DNA from: CAYXVF01 sp964468125
GTDB lineage: Bacteria; Myxococcota; XYA12-FULL-58-9; CAYXVF01
DNA: 55,245 nucleotides
Assembly: GCA_964468125.1 (NCBI GenBank)
Contig: CAYXVF010000034.1
Location: 1 to 55,245 of the forward strand
Direction of reading: 5' to 3'
Shown here: positions 24,146-34,602 of the stretch, one piece after another
Position numbering within the stretch: position 1 is the first letter of the stretch
Layout: every line of letters begins with the position of its first letter
Program-made: the position numbers and the translations under genes
Notes under the pieces: generated by a model
Seen by the model: the letters and a program-made list of their open reading frames with translations, nothing else
Databases searched by the model: none
Told to the model about the DNA's origin: nothing

Positions 24146-25996
24146 CTACTCGCTCAGCTCTTCGATCATGCGCTTGGCCACCGTGGCGTCCGGACCGTTT
24201 GGGACCAAGTCGAGATAGCGACGGTAGTGCTTCAGCGCGTCGCGCTTCATGTCTCGGAGGTAGAACGCTTCTGCTGCGCCGATGTGCGCCGGAGAGAATC
24301 GCGCGTTGAGCTGCAACACGCGCTTGAAGGTCGCGGTGGCTGCGGCAAGCTTGTCGAGATCGAGGTAGGCAAAGCCCATTCCGGTCAGCGCTTCGATATC
24401 GTCCGGCTGCAGCTCGAGCGCACGCTCGTAGAGCACCAGGGCGCGCCCAGAGCGATCCGAATCCCGGGCGCGATCGGCCATCGCCAGGAGGCGCGCAAAG
24501 CTCGGACCCTCCTCTCCCTCCGCTTGTTCCTGCTTCTCTGTCTCCGCCTCGGCGTCCTCGTCGCCAGGCGGATTGGCCAGGCGCGCGAGGAGGAGCATCG
24601 CGGTCGGGTGGGGAGCGCTTTCGAGAATCGCCTCCGCTAGAGTCTTAGCACCTTCCACGTCATCGGTCTCGAAGTGGGCCCAGGCGAGGTCCATGCGCGC
24701 CCGGATGAGCGCCGGGGTCTCTGCCGCGAGCGTCTGCAGCGCGCCCGTGTCGTTCTCGAGCTCGGCACTGAGCAACAAGGTCCAGCGATTCTTCTGTGAA
24801 CCCGGCAGGGCGCGCAGCTCGACGAGCAGCTTCTCCGCCGTGTCCCGGTTTCCCCGGAGGCGCTGCAGCTCCATCATCGCCCGTTTTGCGCTCGGCAGCT
24901 CCACCGCGGACGTCGCGCTTTCACGCAGGAGCTCACCGGCACGGTCGAGGAGCTTCGTCACCTCCGGCTCGGACAACGCCACCGAATCGACGTCGCTAGC
25001 GAGCGCGTCTTTGTCTTCGTCTTCGTCTTCGTCTTCGTCTTCCCCGTCGCCTTGCTTCTCGGGCAGTGCCGCGAGCACCGCCCGGTGGCGTCGCGCGTGA
25101 TGCGCCCGGGCGAGAAGCACTTCGGCCAATGCGACGTCGGCCTCCACCAGCGACGGGTGTGCCTCTCGAAGCGCCTCCAATCGGGTTCGGGCCGCCTCGA
25201 AGGCCTCGACGGTGTCGGGCATGAGGTCGAGATAGGCGGCGTCCACTTTCGCGAGGAGCTCCGGCGGCGTCTTGCCGGCGAGCCCATCGAGGAATCGGTG
25301 GATCATTTGCGGCTGCGTCGAATAGAACGCGGCCGCGCCCCCCACGACCGCAAAGACGAGGGCCACCCAGAGCCATCCGCGGCGCTTGGGGCGAAAATCG
25401 AGATCGTCGTCGTCGAAATCGTCCGGGCCACTCTGCATCTGCCAGTTGCCCGTTTGCGGCGCCTGCGGTCGTGCCTGGGGCGTGTCCTCCCAGGCGGCGC
25501 TCTTCTCGAGCACGCTTCCAGAGGGCACCGCGGGAGCCGCCGGATCCCCCGGGAGCAACCCCACCTGCACTTGCGCGCGTGCCGCTCCGGGCGCAGCTGC
25601 GGGCGCAGGCGCGGGCGATGCGGAAGTACCGGCGATCGGCTGGACGAGATGGGGCTGCGGGGCCACGTCTACCGCCTCGAAGAACACCGCGAGCTCGGCG
25701 ATGTTGCCCAGGAGCTCCCATTTCTGCCCGGTACGGGAAATGGCGTCTTCGCGCGTGACTTTCCGCTCAACGATCCAACGCTGAAGGGTGGTCAGCTCAC
25801 GGAACCGAAAAACGGTGCCATTGGGTTGTCGGATCATCCACTCACCGTCGCTCTTGGCCGCGGGCAGATTTGGATTGGGTTTCTGCGCGTTGAACACCGC
25901 GCCGCACTGAGTGCACTGCACCTGCAAGCCGCCAGCGGGAATCTGCGCCTCGTCGAGCACGAACTCGGTGGAGCATTCGGGGCAGTGAACGTTCAC
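24146..25996 (-). CDS. MJ0042 zinc-ribbon, GYF-like and TPR membrane protein
   Basis: The 616-residue protein starts with an MJ0042-type zinc ribbon (CPEC at 5-8 and CTQC near 33). A GYF_2-like module follows (WMIRQPNGTVFRFREL...LQRWIVERKVTREDAISRTG), a Pro/Ala linker, then one transmembrane helix near 206-226 (GWLWVALVFAVVGGAAAFYS). The C-terminal helical part has clear TPRs towards its end (LVLYERALELQPDDIEALTG). The layout is common in Myxococcota, where the cytoplasmic ribbon/GYF part may sense a partner and the TPR part works in the periplasm. Two acidic low-complexity stretches interrupt the TPR region. It lies 16 bases after pcrA and upstream of gatC, so it is probably co-transcribed. 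The function is not known. Confidence 0.85.
   Translation of the reverse strand: MNVHCPECSTEFVLDEAQIPAGGLQVQCTQCGAVFNAQKPNPNLPAAKSDGEWMIRQPNGTVFRFRELTTLQRWIVERKVTREDAISRTGQKWELLGNIAELAVFFEAVDVAPQPHLVQPIAGTSASPAPAPAAAPGAARAQVQVGLLPGDPAAPAVPSGSVLEKSAAWEDTPQARPQAPQTGNWQMQSGPDDFDDDDLDFRPKRRGWLWVALVFAVVGGAAAFYSTQPQMIHRFLDGLAGKTPPELLAKVDAAYLDLMPDTVEAFEAARTRLEALREAHPSLVEADVALAEVLLARAHHARRHRAVLAALPEKQGDGEDEDEDEDEDKDALASDVDSVALSEPEVTKLLDRAGELLRESATSAVELPSAKRAMMELQRLRGNRDTAEKLLVELRALPGSQKNRWTLLLSAELENDTGALQTLAAETPALIRARMDLAWAHFETDDVEGAKTLAEAILESAPHPTAMLLLARLANPPGDEDAEAETEKQEQAEGEEGPSFARLLAMADRARDSDRSGRALVLYERALELQPDDIEALTGMGFAYLDLDKLAAATATFKRVLQLNARFSPAHIGAAEAFYLRDMKRDALKHYRRYLDLVPNGPDATVAKRMIEELSE
25013..25042. 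repeat. Five copies of GTCTTC coding an Asp/Glu run
   Basis: GTCTTC occurs five times in tandem (25013-25042), encoding alternating Glu-Asp on the reverse strand within the TPR membrane protein. The 6-bp unit keeps the reading frame if copy number changes, so it would alter length, not expression. Confidence 0.85.
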
Positions 25997-26012
25997 ACCC
26001 GGGACGGTACGG

Positions 26013-28301
26013 CTAAAATGGGACGTCGTCTAGGTTGTCGCCCACAACCTTCTCGACGAAACGAGCGACGATCACCTTTCGTCCTACGGAGGGGAAATCG
26101 ACGGTGAGTTTCTGCCGTTTGCCCGCGCCCTCGCTGCTCATCACGACCCCTTCTCCAAAGCTCGCGTGCGCCACTCGTTGACCGGCCGGAAATCCTCCAT
26201 CGCCGTTGTCACCGCCCCCCAAGCCCGTGTGCGTGAACTCCGGCGTAGCGGGCTCCGCTCGACGATACGGCTCCATCGTCTTCTCGTATCCCGGAAGCTC
26301 GTCCACCGCGTCGTAGTCAATACCGCGGTGATCATACTGAATGTCCGGCTTGAGCGACGAGGCACCTTCGGAGCTCGATACATCGAGCAAGTCGTTCGGG
26401 ATCTCGCCGACGAAACGCGACAGCTCGCACAGACGCGGCTCCCCAAACACGTGGCGCACCCGGGCCGCGGAGAGCACTACGAACTGTTTGGCCCGGGTGA
26501 TCCCTACGTAGGCCAGGCGACGCTCCTCCTCGAGTCCCGCGTGGTCGTCGGCGCTGCGGCTGTGGGGAAAGAGCCCCTCTTCCATTCCCGGCATGAAGAC
26601 CAAGGAAAATTCGAGACCCTTCGCCGAGTGCAGCGTCATCAGACTGACCGTGTCTTCCTCGTCGCCCAAGTCGTCGATGTCCGAGGCGAGAGCGACGGAC
26701 TCGAGGTAGCCGGTGAGAGAGGGCGCCGCCTCCTCTACTGTGTACTCGTCGATACCGGCCACGAGCTCCACGAGGTTGTCGAGGCGGGCCTCGGCCTCCA
26801 CGGTCGCCTCGAGGCGCAGGGCCTGCAGATAGCCCACGTCTTCGAGCAGGTCCTCGAGGAGGCGTCCGGGCTCCTCTTCGTTCGCGGCGCGCTCCTGGTA
26901 CTGACGCAAAATGCTCACGAGCTCGCTGATCCCACTCTTGGCCTTGCCGGTGAGCTTGAAGGTGCCGTCGGCGACCGCCGTCGCGGCCTCGAAGACCGAG
27001 CCGCCGTGCTCGAGAGCGTGGCGGGTGAGCTTCTCCACCGAGGTCTTGCCGACCCCGCGCGTGGGCACGTTGATGATGCGCAGCAGGTCCACATCCGAGC
27101 GCGGGTTCACCAACATCCGAAGGTAAGCGAGCGCGTCTTTGATCTCCTTGCGATCGTAGAAGCGCAGACCGCCGTAAATTCGATAAGGGATGCGCTGGCG
27201 TCGAAGCGCATCTTCGATCGAGCGAGACTGGGCGTTCGTGCGGTAGAGCACCGCCAGATCCGAAGCGCTCCGTCCCTCTTCCAACCAGGCCGCGCAGTCC
27301 TCGGCGATCGCCGCCCCTTCGTCGCGATCTGTCGCGAACAGGCGCAGGCGGATCGCTTGTCCACCATCGCCGCGGCTGAAGAGGGTCTTCCCCTTGCGCG
27401 CAGCGTTGTGGGCGATCACCGCGTTCGCCGCGTCGAGAATGACCTGCGTCGACCGGTAGTTTTCTTCCAGCCGGATCACTCGCGCGCCCGGGAAGTCGCG
27501 CTCGAAGCGCAAAATGTTGCCGATGTCCGCGCCACGCCAGCGATAGATCGACTGATCGTCGTCCCCGACGACGGTGAGCGAGTGGTCACCGGTCACGAGC
27601 AGCTGCAGGAGCTGGTACTGAACCGGGTTTGTATCCTGGTATTCGTCCACCAAGATGAAGCGCCATCGCTGCCGCAGAGAGAGGCGAGCGGCCTCGTCGC
27701 GCTCGAGAAGCGTGACGACATTCAAGAGCAGGTCACCAAAGTCCACCGCGTTCATTTCGAGGCAGCGCTTGCGGTACGTCTCGTAGACCACACGGGCTTT
27801 TTGCTCGATGAGGTCGAGCCCGGACGGCTCGACCTCCTCCGGGAGGAGTCCCTGATTCTTCCACGCCTCGATTCGCGCGCGGAGCGCCTTCGGGGGGAAA
27901 GCCTGCGTGTCGATATTCAGGTCCCCTTGGGTCTTTTTGATCAGAGAGAGCTGGTCGTCCGAGTCGTAGATCGTAAAGGAGCGGTCGAGACCCAGGCGCT
28001 CGCCGTAGCGGCGGAGAATGCGCCCGCAGATCCCGTGAAAGGTCCCGATGTCGAGCTCGCGCGGCTCCATGTGCGCCAGAGCAGCGGCGCGATCACGCAT
28101 TTCCCGGGCCGCTTTATTGGTGAACGTGACGGCGAGGATCTCCCTCGGGAAGATCCGTCGGGACTCCATCAGGTGGGCGATCCGGTAGGTGATGGCGGTG
28201 GTCTTTCCAGTTCCAGCGCCGGCGAGCACCAACAACGGGTCGTCACCGGCGAGAACAGCCTCGCGCTGCTGCGGGTTCAATCGATTGAGATCCAATGCCA
28301 T
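26013..28301 (-). CDS. pcrA: UvrD/PcrA-family DNA helicase
   Basis: The frame is open to 29402, but the helicase begins at ATG 28301 (MALDLNRLNPQQREAVLAG) or five codons earlier at 28316; neither has a strong ribosome site. The 762-residue enzyme has the superfamily 1A motifs in order: Q motif LNPQQREAV, motif I GAGTGKTTA, II VDEYQDTNPVQ, III VVGDDDQSIYRWRGA, IV LEENYRST, V TLHSAKGLEFSLVF and VI EERRLAYVGITRAK. The C-terminal 100 residues include the region KLTVDFPSVGRKVIVARFVEK, as in the PcrA/UvrD Tudor-like tail. It unwinds DNA 3'-5' in repair and replication-conflict resolution. It heads a likely transcript with the zinc-ribbon TPR gene and gatCAB. Confidence 0.95.
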   Translation of the reverse strand: MALDLNRLNPQQREAVLAGDDPLLVLAGAGTGKTTAITYRIAHLMESRRIFPREILAVTFTNKAAREMRDRAAALAHMEPRELDIGTFHGICGRILRRYGERLGLDRSFTIYDSDDQLSLIKKTQGDLNIDTQAFPPKALRARIEAWKNQGLLPEEVEPSGLDLIEQKARVVYETYRKRCLEMNAVDFGDLLLNVVTLLERDEAARLSLRQRWRFILVDEYQDTNPVQYQLLQLLVTGDHSLTVVGDDDQSIYRWRGADIGNILRFERDFPGARVIRLEENYRSTQVILDAANAVIAHNAARKGKTLFSRGDGGQAIRLRLFATDRDEGAAIAEDCAAWLEEGRSASDLAVLYRTNAQSRSIEDALRRQRIPYRIYGGLRFYDRKEIKDALAYLRMLVNPRSDVDLLRIINVPTRGVGKTSVEKLTRHALEHGGSVFEAATAVADGTFKLTGKAKSGISELVSILRQYQERAANEEEPGRLLEDLLEDVGYLQALRLEATVEAEARLDNLVELVAGIDEYTVEEAAPSLTGYLESVALASDIDDLGDEEDTVSLMTLHSAKGLEFSLVFMPGMEEGLFPHSRSADDHAGLEEERRLAYVGITRAKQFVVLSAARVRHVFGEPRLCELSRFVGEIPNDLLDVSSSEGASSLKPDIQYDHRGIDYDAVDELPGYEKTMEPYRRAEPATPEFTHTGLGGGDNGDGGFPAGQRVAHASFGEGVVMSSEGAGKRQKLTVDFPSVGRKVIVARFVEKVVGDNLDDVPF

Positions 28302-28394
28302 GCCGGAGCGTCTCATTGCGCGCCTGTGGCGCTTCGTCAACCGGCGGCGATCGTCGCCTTGACTTGCCCCGGGCCCATCCCGGTTACTCAGGGG

Positions 28395-30119
28395 GTGAGC
28401 CGCTCGCTCCAGAAGACCATCGCCCGCGCCAGCGCCGAGCTCAGCCTCCTCGTCCGCCGCGCCGCCCGCGAAGGAGAGCTCGAGATCGCCGAGATCATCG
28501 ACGCCTACGTCCAGCTGCAGCCGAGCGGACACCCGCACCTCGAAAACCCGCGCAAGATCTCGATCGAAACCCTGAGCGACACGCTTCAACGACTGCCCGT
28601 GCACTTCACGGAGGTGGACGAGGTGCGCCTGGTGCGCAGCCTGAGCGGCTTCGAGCACCGGCCCATTCCCGGCAGCGGCTGGCCCGCGGGACTCTCGGAG
28701 GACGGCGCGCTCCTGATCGAACTCGCAGACGGCGTTCACAGTCTCATGGGCTTCGCGGCGACGATCTGCGCCTTGGCCGTGGAGTGGAGCAAGATCGACG
28801 CGCTCGTCGGGCACGAAGACGTGCCCCCCGAAGACGACCTCTTCGCCGAGTGGGAGAGCGACGGCACCGAGGAGCAGCACGACGCCGGGCTGGAGGACTC
28901 CGATGCGGAGCCCGCCCCGGATGAACCGAGCATTCCGGACCTCTCCGAGCTCGCCTTCAATCTCGGCATCACGGAGAAAGAGCTCGTCGACGCGAGCGCC
29001 GCTACCCGCGGGGTGCTCTTCGAGCTGCTGGGACGGCCGGTGGAGCTGCCGCTCCTGCGTATTCACGCGGACCTCGCCGCCGAGGAAGTCGAGCGGCAGG
29101 GGGGTGCGGTTGGACGCCAGATGGGCGAGGTGATCGCCGAGGCGGGGCTTTCGGGGCGACCGATTCACCTCTGGATCGGGGGTGAGGTCGTGACCGACTG
29201 CCTCTCGCCCTACGGCCGCGAGCTCCGCGAACCCCTCGTGAGCTGGGCCAGGCAAAACCCGGACGCCCTCGGCGTGGACCTGGGCCCATTGCCGAGCCTC
29301 GTAGACGAATCGCGCGTCTACGCGATCATGCGCGATTTCTTTCGCCGCGACGAACGCGTTTTGGAAGAGCGCCGGGCAGCGGATCAGACCGTCGGCATTC
29401 AACGCTTTGCGATCGACGGCGTGCGCTTCGACCTGGTCGACCTACAGCGGATCGAGCCGCACCTGACCGACGCACGGATCGTCGAGTGGGAGCTCGAGGG
29501 CGCGCCGATCCTTCTGCGCGTAGAGCGCAGCAAGGGGATCGACGAGGGTGCGCTCTTGGACGAGCTTCTCGAGACTATAGGCCCCTCACTGGCATCGGTC
29601 ACGGTCCTGCTCCAGGGTACGCTTCTGCAGGCCGCGAGTCCGGACGCGATCGTCTTGCCGCACCTCATGCTGCGTTGGGTCGGGGAGGAGAAGGTGAGCC
29701 TGCCCGGCGTGCGCGCCCTCGATCCGGAACACTTCATGGGTCTCGCGGAACCCGCCGTGACGAGCGGCGCCGTGCTGTCCATGCCCACCGCGACGCTCCT
29801 GAATGCGCAACACATCGAGTGGCTCGCCCAGGCGTACCGGGTGTCCGCCATCGAGGTCGGAGGCGCGGGTCTCATCGCCACACTCCACGACGCCCTCTGG
29901 ACCGGCCGAATCGACGCCGATGTGCCGATCGCCTGGGCCCTCGTTGACCATGCGCGGGTTCACGGCCGACCGAGCGTCGCCGCTCTCACCGCGTCCAGCG
30001 CCGTCGCGATCGCTCTGCTTCGACGCATCGGCGCCGCCCCTCTCCCACCGGAACCCGAACCGGAGCCCGAGCCAAAACCGCGAGGCCCCTCCCGCACCGC
30101 CATGCGGATTCGCGCCTAG
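28395..30119 (+). CDS. Unrecognised 574-residue protein divergent from pcrA
   Basis: A much longer forward frame exists, but it is antisense to pcrA. The credible start is GTG 28395 after GGGGG, giving VSRSLQKTIARASAELSLLV. The protein has a helical N-terminal 140 residues, an acidic low-complexity patch at about 160-190 (PEDDLFAEWESD...AEPAPDEPS), a second helical block, an alpha/beta-looking middle (DGVRFDLVDLQRI, VEWELEGAPILLRVERSKG), and a Pro/Glu tail of PEPE repeats. No signal peptide, membrane helix or known motif is seen. I do not recognise the family. Codon pattern (GC-rich third positions throughout) supports it as a real gene. TTGACT at 28359-28364 could be its -35 box, but the -10 is weak. 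Confidence 0.75.
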   Translation: MSRSLQKTIARASAELSLLVRRAAREGELEIAEIIDAYVQLQPSGHPHLENPRKISIETLSDTLQRLPVHFTEVDEVRLVRSLSGFEHRPIPGSGWPAGLSEDGALLIELADGVHSLMGFAATICALAVEWSKIDALVGHEDVPPEDDLFAEWESDGTEEQHDAGLEDSDAEPAPDEPSIPDLSELAFNLGITEKELVDASAATRGVLFELLGRPVELPLLRIHADLAAEEVERQGGAVGRQMGEVIAEAGLSGRPIHLWIGGEVVTDCLSPYGRELREPLVSWARQNPDALGVDLGPLPSLVDESRVYAIMRDFFRRDERVLEERRAADQTVGIQRFAIDGVRFDLVDLQRIEPHLTDARIVEWELEGAPILLRVERSKGIDEGALLDELLETIGPSLASVTVLLQGTLLQAASPDAIVLPHLMLRWVGEEKVSLPGVRALDPEHFMGLAEPAVTSGAVLSMPTATLLNAQHIEWLAQAYRVSAIEVGGAGLIATLHDALWTGRIDADVPIAWALVDHARVHGRPSVAALTASSAVAIALLRRIGAAPLPPEPEPEPEPKPRGPSRTAMRIRA

Positions 30120-30165
30120 GAGTCTTTCACGGGAAGGACTCGCGAGAGTCCGTCATAATCGCTCC

Positions 30166-31317
<1,152 letters not shown>

Positions 31318-31330
31318 TCGCGAGCGCCAC

Positions 31331-33577
31331 TCAGTAGCGCGCAAGCTGTTCGAGAGCTGTGTAGACGTCCTCGGTTTGGGGCAGGATGTAGTCCTCGAGC
31401 GTCGGGTGATAGGCGACGAAGGAGTCCGCCGAAGCCAGTCGCTTAACCGGACCGTCGAGATCCTCGAAGAGCTCGTCACCGATGCGCGCGGCAATCTCGG
31501 CGCCGCTGCCCCAGCTCAAGGAGTCTTCGTAGGCGACCAGCACCTTGCCGGTCTTCTTCACCGAGGTGGCGATCGCATCCCAGTCGTAGGGGGAGACGGT
31601 GCGAAGGTCGATGACGTCCGTTCGGACCCCGTGGTCTTTTTCGAGCTTGTTCGCCGCATCCACCGCGCGCTTCACGAGGGCACCGTAGGTAACCACGGTG
31701 AGGTGCTCGCCTTCACGGGCGAGACGAGCTTTCCCGAAGGGGATCATGTAGTCGGCACCGGGGTAAGGCGCACGATTATACGTCTGGCGGTAGAGGTGCT
31801 TGTGCTCGAGGAAGAGGACCGGGTCCTCGCATCGGATCGCCGTTCGCAGCAGACCGTTCGCATCGAGCGCGTTGCTCGGGAGGACGACGCGCAGGCCGGG
31901 GATGTGAGCGAAGATCGATTCGCCGGTCTGCGAGTGGTAAACGGCGCCGCCTTTGAGGTAGCCGCCGTAGGTCGAGCGCACCACGACCGGACAAGAGAAT
32001 GTGTTGTTCGAGCGCCAGCGGGTGAGGGCGAGCTCGCTTCGGATCTGCATCATCGCGGGCCAGATGTAGTCGAAGAACTGAATCTCGACCACGGGCTTCA
32101 GGCCGCGCAGGGCCATGCCCACCGCGCGACCAACGATGTTCGCTTCGGCGAGGGGCGAGTTGAAGACGCGATCGCCGCCGAACTCACGTTGCAGGCCGGC
32201 GGTCACCTTGAAGACGCCTCCCTTGCCTTTGACGTTCGGCAGCACTTCTTCTCGCGACGCGTCGGCCACGTCTTCACCGAAGACCACGATGCGCTCGTCT
32301 CGCCGCATTTCGTCTTTGAGACAGGCGTTGATCAGGTCGACCATGGTCTTGCCCTGGGCGTCGCCGTCATCCACCGGCTCGGTCGCAAAGGCCTCGGATG
32401 TGGGATCGACGTCCGGTGAGAACACGTACTGCAGCGCGCTCTCCGGTGGCGGCGGCGGTGACGCGAGCGCATCATCCTTCGCAACGCGCAGCTCGGCGTC
32501 GACCTCCTCCTCGATCGCTTTGATGTCCTCTTCGCTGAAGCCGAACTCCTCGATCAGACGACGGCGGTAGCTGCCCACCGGGTCGCGCTTCGCGTCGTCC
32601 GCACGCTCCTCTTCCGAGCGATAAAGGCGCTCGTCGTCGGACATGGAGTGCGAGTAGGGACGCACCACGTGGCTGTGGAGCAGCACCGGTCCCTTGCGCG
32701 CGCGCGCATGGTCCACCGCTCGTTTCCAGGCGATCGAGCTCGCCTCCGGGCAACACCCGTCGAATTCGAGGACCAGCAGGTTCGGATAGCCTTGGACGAG
32801 CTTGCTGATCGAGCCGCCGGCGGTCTGCACCTCGATCGGCACGGAGATCGCGTAGCCGTTGTCCTCGATGTGGAACAGCACCGGAAGCTTCAGGTTGCAG
32901 GCGCTGTTGAGCGCTTCGGAGAACTCCCCCTCAGAGGTGGTGCCATCGCCGCTCGAAACGTAGACGACCTCGTCCTTCTCGAAGCGCAATTGCGATTGAG
33001 TGGCATCTGAGAGGGTCTGCGCACGAATGCCTGCTTCGGCGCAGCCGACCGCGTTGAGGAACTGGGAGCCGGTGCAAGAGCTTTGCGACGGAATGTTGTG
33101 CTCCACACTGCCCCAGTGGGACGGCATCTGTCGGCCTCCACTCGCCGGATCTGCCGCGGCCCCGACCCCTTGGAGGAGCATGGCGGCGGGGGTCACCCCG
33201 AGTCCGAGGCACAGGGCGCGGTCGCGATAGTAGGGAAAGAACCAATCGTGGCCGGCCTTCATGTGAAGGGTGGCGGCCACTAAGGTGGCTTCGTGGCCTG
33301 CGCCTGAGATCTGAAAGTAGATCTGATTCAGGCGCTTCATGCCGATCTCGACGTCGTCGAGGCGACGGCTGGTGTACATCGTACGGTACACGATGGTGCG
33401 CTGCTCCCGGGACAGCTTCGCGTCGACGCCCTTGTTTTTGCGGGCCGAAGCCGTCTTTCTTGCTGTTTTGGCGCGCTTCGAAGGAGTGCTCCCGGAGACC
33501 TTTTTCTTGCGGGTCGTCGTGGTCTTGGAGCGTCGTGATTTCGACTTGGGCTTCTTGAGGTCGTTTGGAGCTGTCAT
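31331..33577 (-). CDS. 2-oxoacid dehydrogenase E1, alpha and beta fused
   Basis: The 748-residue protein joins both E1 subunits. Residues about 65-395 are the alpha part with the thiamine diphosphate motif GDGTTSEGEFSEALNSA...IEDN and the phosphorylation-loop region YSHSMSDDERLYR. After a Pro-rich hinge (ASPPPPPESA), residues about 425-748 are the transketolase-like beta part (VVFGEDVAD, GFQREFG-type GLQREFGGDRVFNSPLAEA, VVRSTYGGYLKGGAVYHSQ). By similarity it decarboxylates branched-chain 2-oxo acids or pyruvate; no E2 or E3 gene is near. The first 55 residues are an unusual Lys/Arg/Ser/Thr tail. A GTG at 33595 would add six residues, but ATG 33577 is preferred. Fused E1 forms are known in several bacteria. 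Confidence 0.92.
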   Translation of the reverse strand: MTAPNDLKKPKSKSRRSKTTTTRKKKVSGSTPSKRAKTARKTASARKNKGVDAKLSREQRTIVYRTMYTSRRLDDVEIGMKRLNQIYFQISGAGHEATLVAATLHMKAGHDWFFPYYRDRALCLGLGVTPAAMLLQGVGAAADPASGGRQMPSHWGSVEHNIPSQSSCTGSQFLNAVGCAEAGIRAQTLSDATQSQLRFEKDEVVYVSSGDGTTSEGEFSEALNSACNLKLPVLFHIEDNGYAISVPIEVQTAGGSISKLVQGYPNLLVLEFDGCCPEASSIAWKRAVDHARARKGPVLLHSHVVRPYSHSMSDDERLYRSEEERADDAKRDPVGSYRRRLIEEFGFSEEDIKAIEEEVDAELRVAKDDALASPPPPPESALQYVFSPDVDPTSEAFATEPVDDGDAQGKTMVDLINACLKDEMRRDERIVVFGEDVADASREEVLPNVKGKGGVFKVTAGLQREFGGDRVFNSPLAEANIVGRAVGMALRGLKPVVEIQFFDYIWPAMMQIRSELALTRWRSNNTFSCPVVVRSTYGGYLKGGAVYHSQTGESIFAHIPGLRVVLPSNALDANGLLRTAIRCEDPVLFLEHKHLYRQTYNRAPYPGADYMIPFGKARLAREGEHLTVVTYGALVKRAVDAANKLEKDHGVRTDVIDLRTVSPYDWDAIATSVKKTGKVLVAYEDSLSWGSGAEIAARIGDELFEDLDGPVKRLASADSFVAYHPTLEDYILPQTEDVYTALEQLARY

Positions 33578-33620
33578 CGCGCGGGCGGTATACACGGTCG
33601 GGTAGCCGCTGAAAAGGCTT

Positions 33621-33643
33621 CAACTGGTCGCACCAACTGGTCG
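33621..33643. promoter_or_regulatory. Direct repeat in the E1/CDF divergent intergenic region
   Basis: CAACTGGTCG occurs at 33621-33630 and again at 33634-33643, a direct repeat with a 13-bp period. It sits in the 95-bp region between the divergent E1 and cation-efflux genes, 30-45 bases from both starts, and could be a regulator site. No binding protein is known. Confidence 0.35.
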
Positions 33644-33672
33644 ACCGCGCAGCCTCTCTGGGAGCTGACACG

Positions 33673-34599
33673 ATGCGGCAACGCACACCAACCTTCTCAC
33701 ACCACGGGCGACTGCGCCGCGCCTCGGTGTTCGCCTCGAGCGGGCTCACGGCCGTGCTGATCGTCGCGAAATTCACCGTGTGGCTCAGGAGCGGCTCGGT
33801 GGCGATGCTCTCGTCACTCCTCGACAGCAGCCTGGACGCCCTGTCGAACGGAGTGACGCTGTTCAGCATTTACCACGCCGCGCGGCCAGCGGATTTCAAC
33901 CACCGCTTCGGTCACGCCAAAGCCGAGCCCCTCGCGGCCTTCGCTCAGTGCATCTTCATCAGCGCCTCGGCGGTCTTCGTCGCCTACGAGTCTCTCAACC
34001 GTCTTTTCGACCCACGCCTCGTCGAGCACACCCTCGAAGGCATTGCGGTGATGGTGGCCTCCACCCTGGGCCTGATCGCAGTCATCACTTTCCAAAAACA
34101 CGTGGTGCAGGTCACCGGCTCCCTGGCGATTGAAGCGGAGAGCCTGAACTACCGAGGCGATCTGCTGCTCAACGCGAGCGTCATCGCTTCCCTGGCGACG
34201 ACGTATTTCACGGGCGCCACGTGGGTAGATCCGGCCTTCGGCTTGGTGATCGTGGCGCTGCTCATCCGCAACTCCGTGCTGATCGGTCGACGTGCGATGG
34301 CCGTGCTGATGGACGAGGAGATCGACCCGGACGAGCGCGAAGCGATTCGCGAGGTCGCCATGGCGATTGAGGGCGTCCGCGGCATTCACGACCTACGGAC
34401 CCGTCACACCGGTCAGGTCACCGTGATCGAAATGCATCTCGAGCTCGACGGCGATCTCTCCCTCACCGAGAGCCACGAAATCGCGACGCGGGTAGAAGAA
34501 GCGATCCGCCGACGCTGGCGTAGCGCGGAGGTCTTGACGCATCAGGAGCCCCATGGCCTCGATGACGAGAAGCTCGATCAGAAGATCGGCATCCCTTGA
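33673..34599 (+). CDS. Cation diffusion facilitator transporter
   Basis: The 308-residue protein has about six transmembrane helices and a cytoplasmic C-terminal domain (IREVAMAIEGVRGIHDLRTR...VIEMHLELDGDLSLTESHEI). This is the layout of CDF efflux proteins such as FieF. The HRFGHAKAEPLAAFAQ loop is the family signature. Transport-site residues are Asp51 and Asp55 in TM2 (LLDSSLDAL), and in TM5 Asn159 and Asp163 (LNYRGDLLLN). In FieF/ZitB the first TM5 residue is His, so Asn159 is unusual and could alter metal choice. It heads a forward run with a small unknown gene three bases downstream. The metal cannot be assigned from sequence. Confidence 0.92.
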   Translation: MRQRTPTFSHHGRLRRASVFASSGLTAVLIVAKFTVWLRSGSVAMLSSLLDSSLDALSNGVTLFSIYHAARPADFNHRFGHAKAEPLAAFAQCIFISASAVFVAYESLNRLFDPRLVEHTLEGIAVMVASTLGLIAVITFQKHVVQVTGSLAIEAESLNYRGDLLLNASVIASLATTYFTGATWVDPAFGLVIVALLIRNSVLIGRRAMAVLMDEEIDPDEREAIREVAMAIEGVRGIHDLRTRHTGQVTVIEMHLELDGDLSLTESHEIATRVEEAIRRRWRSAEVLTHQEPHGLDDEKLDQKIGIP

Positions 34600-34602
34600 G
34601 TC

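Noticed and set aside
25013..25042. Hexanucleotide run considered as a phase-variation switch
   Set aside because: The unit length is a multiple of three, so slippage cannot shift the frame.
26166..28394. Forward frame of over 700 codons upstream of the 574-residue gene
   Set aside because: It is exactly antisense to the motif-complete pcrA helicase and its translation looks like a reverse-complement shadow.
28317..29402. N-terminal extension of pcrA by about 365 residues
   Set aside because: The added part is antisense to the forward 574-residue gene and precedes the normal helicase start LNPQQREAV.
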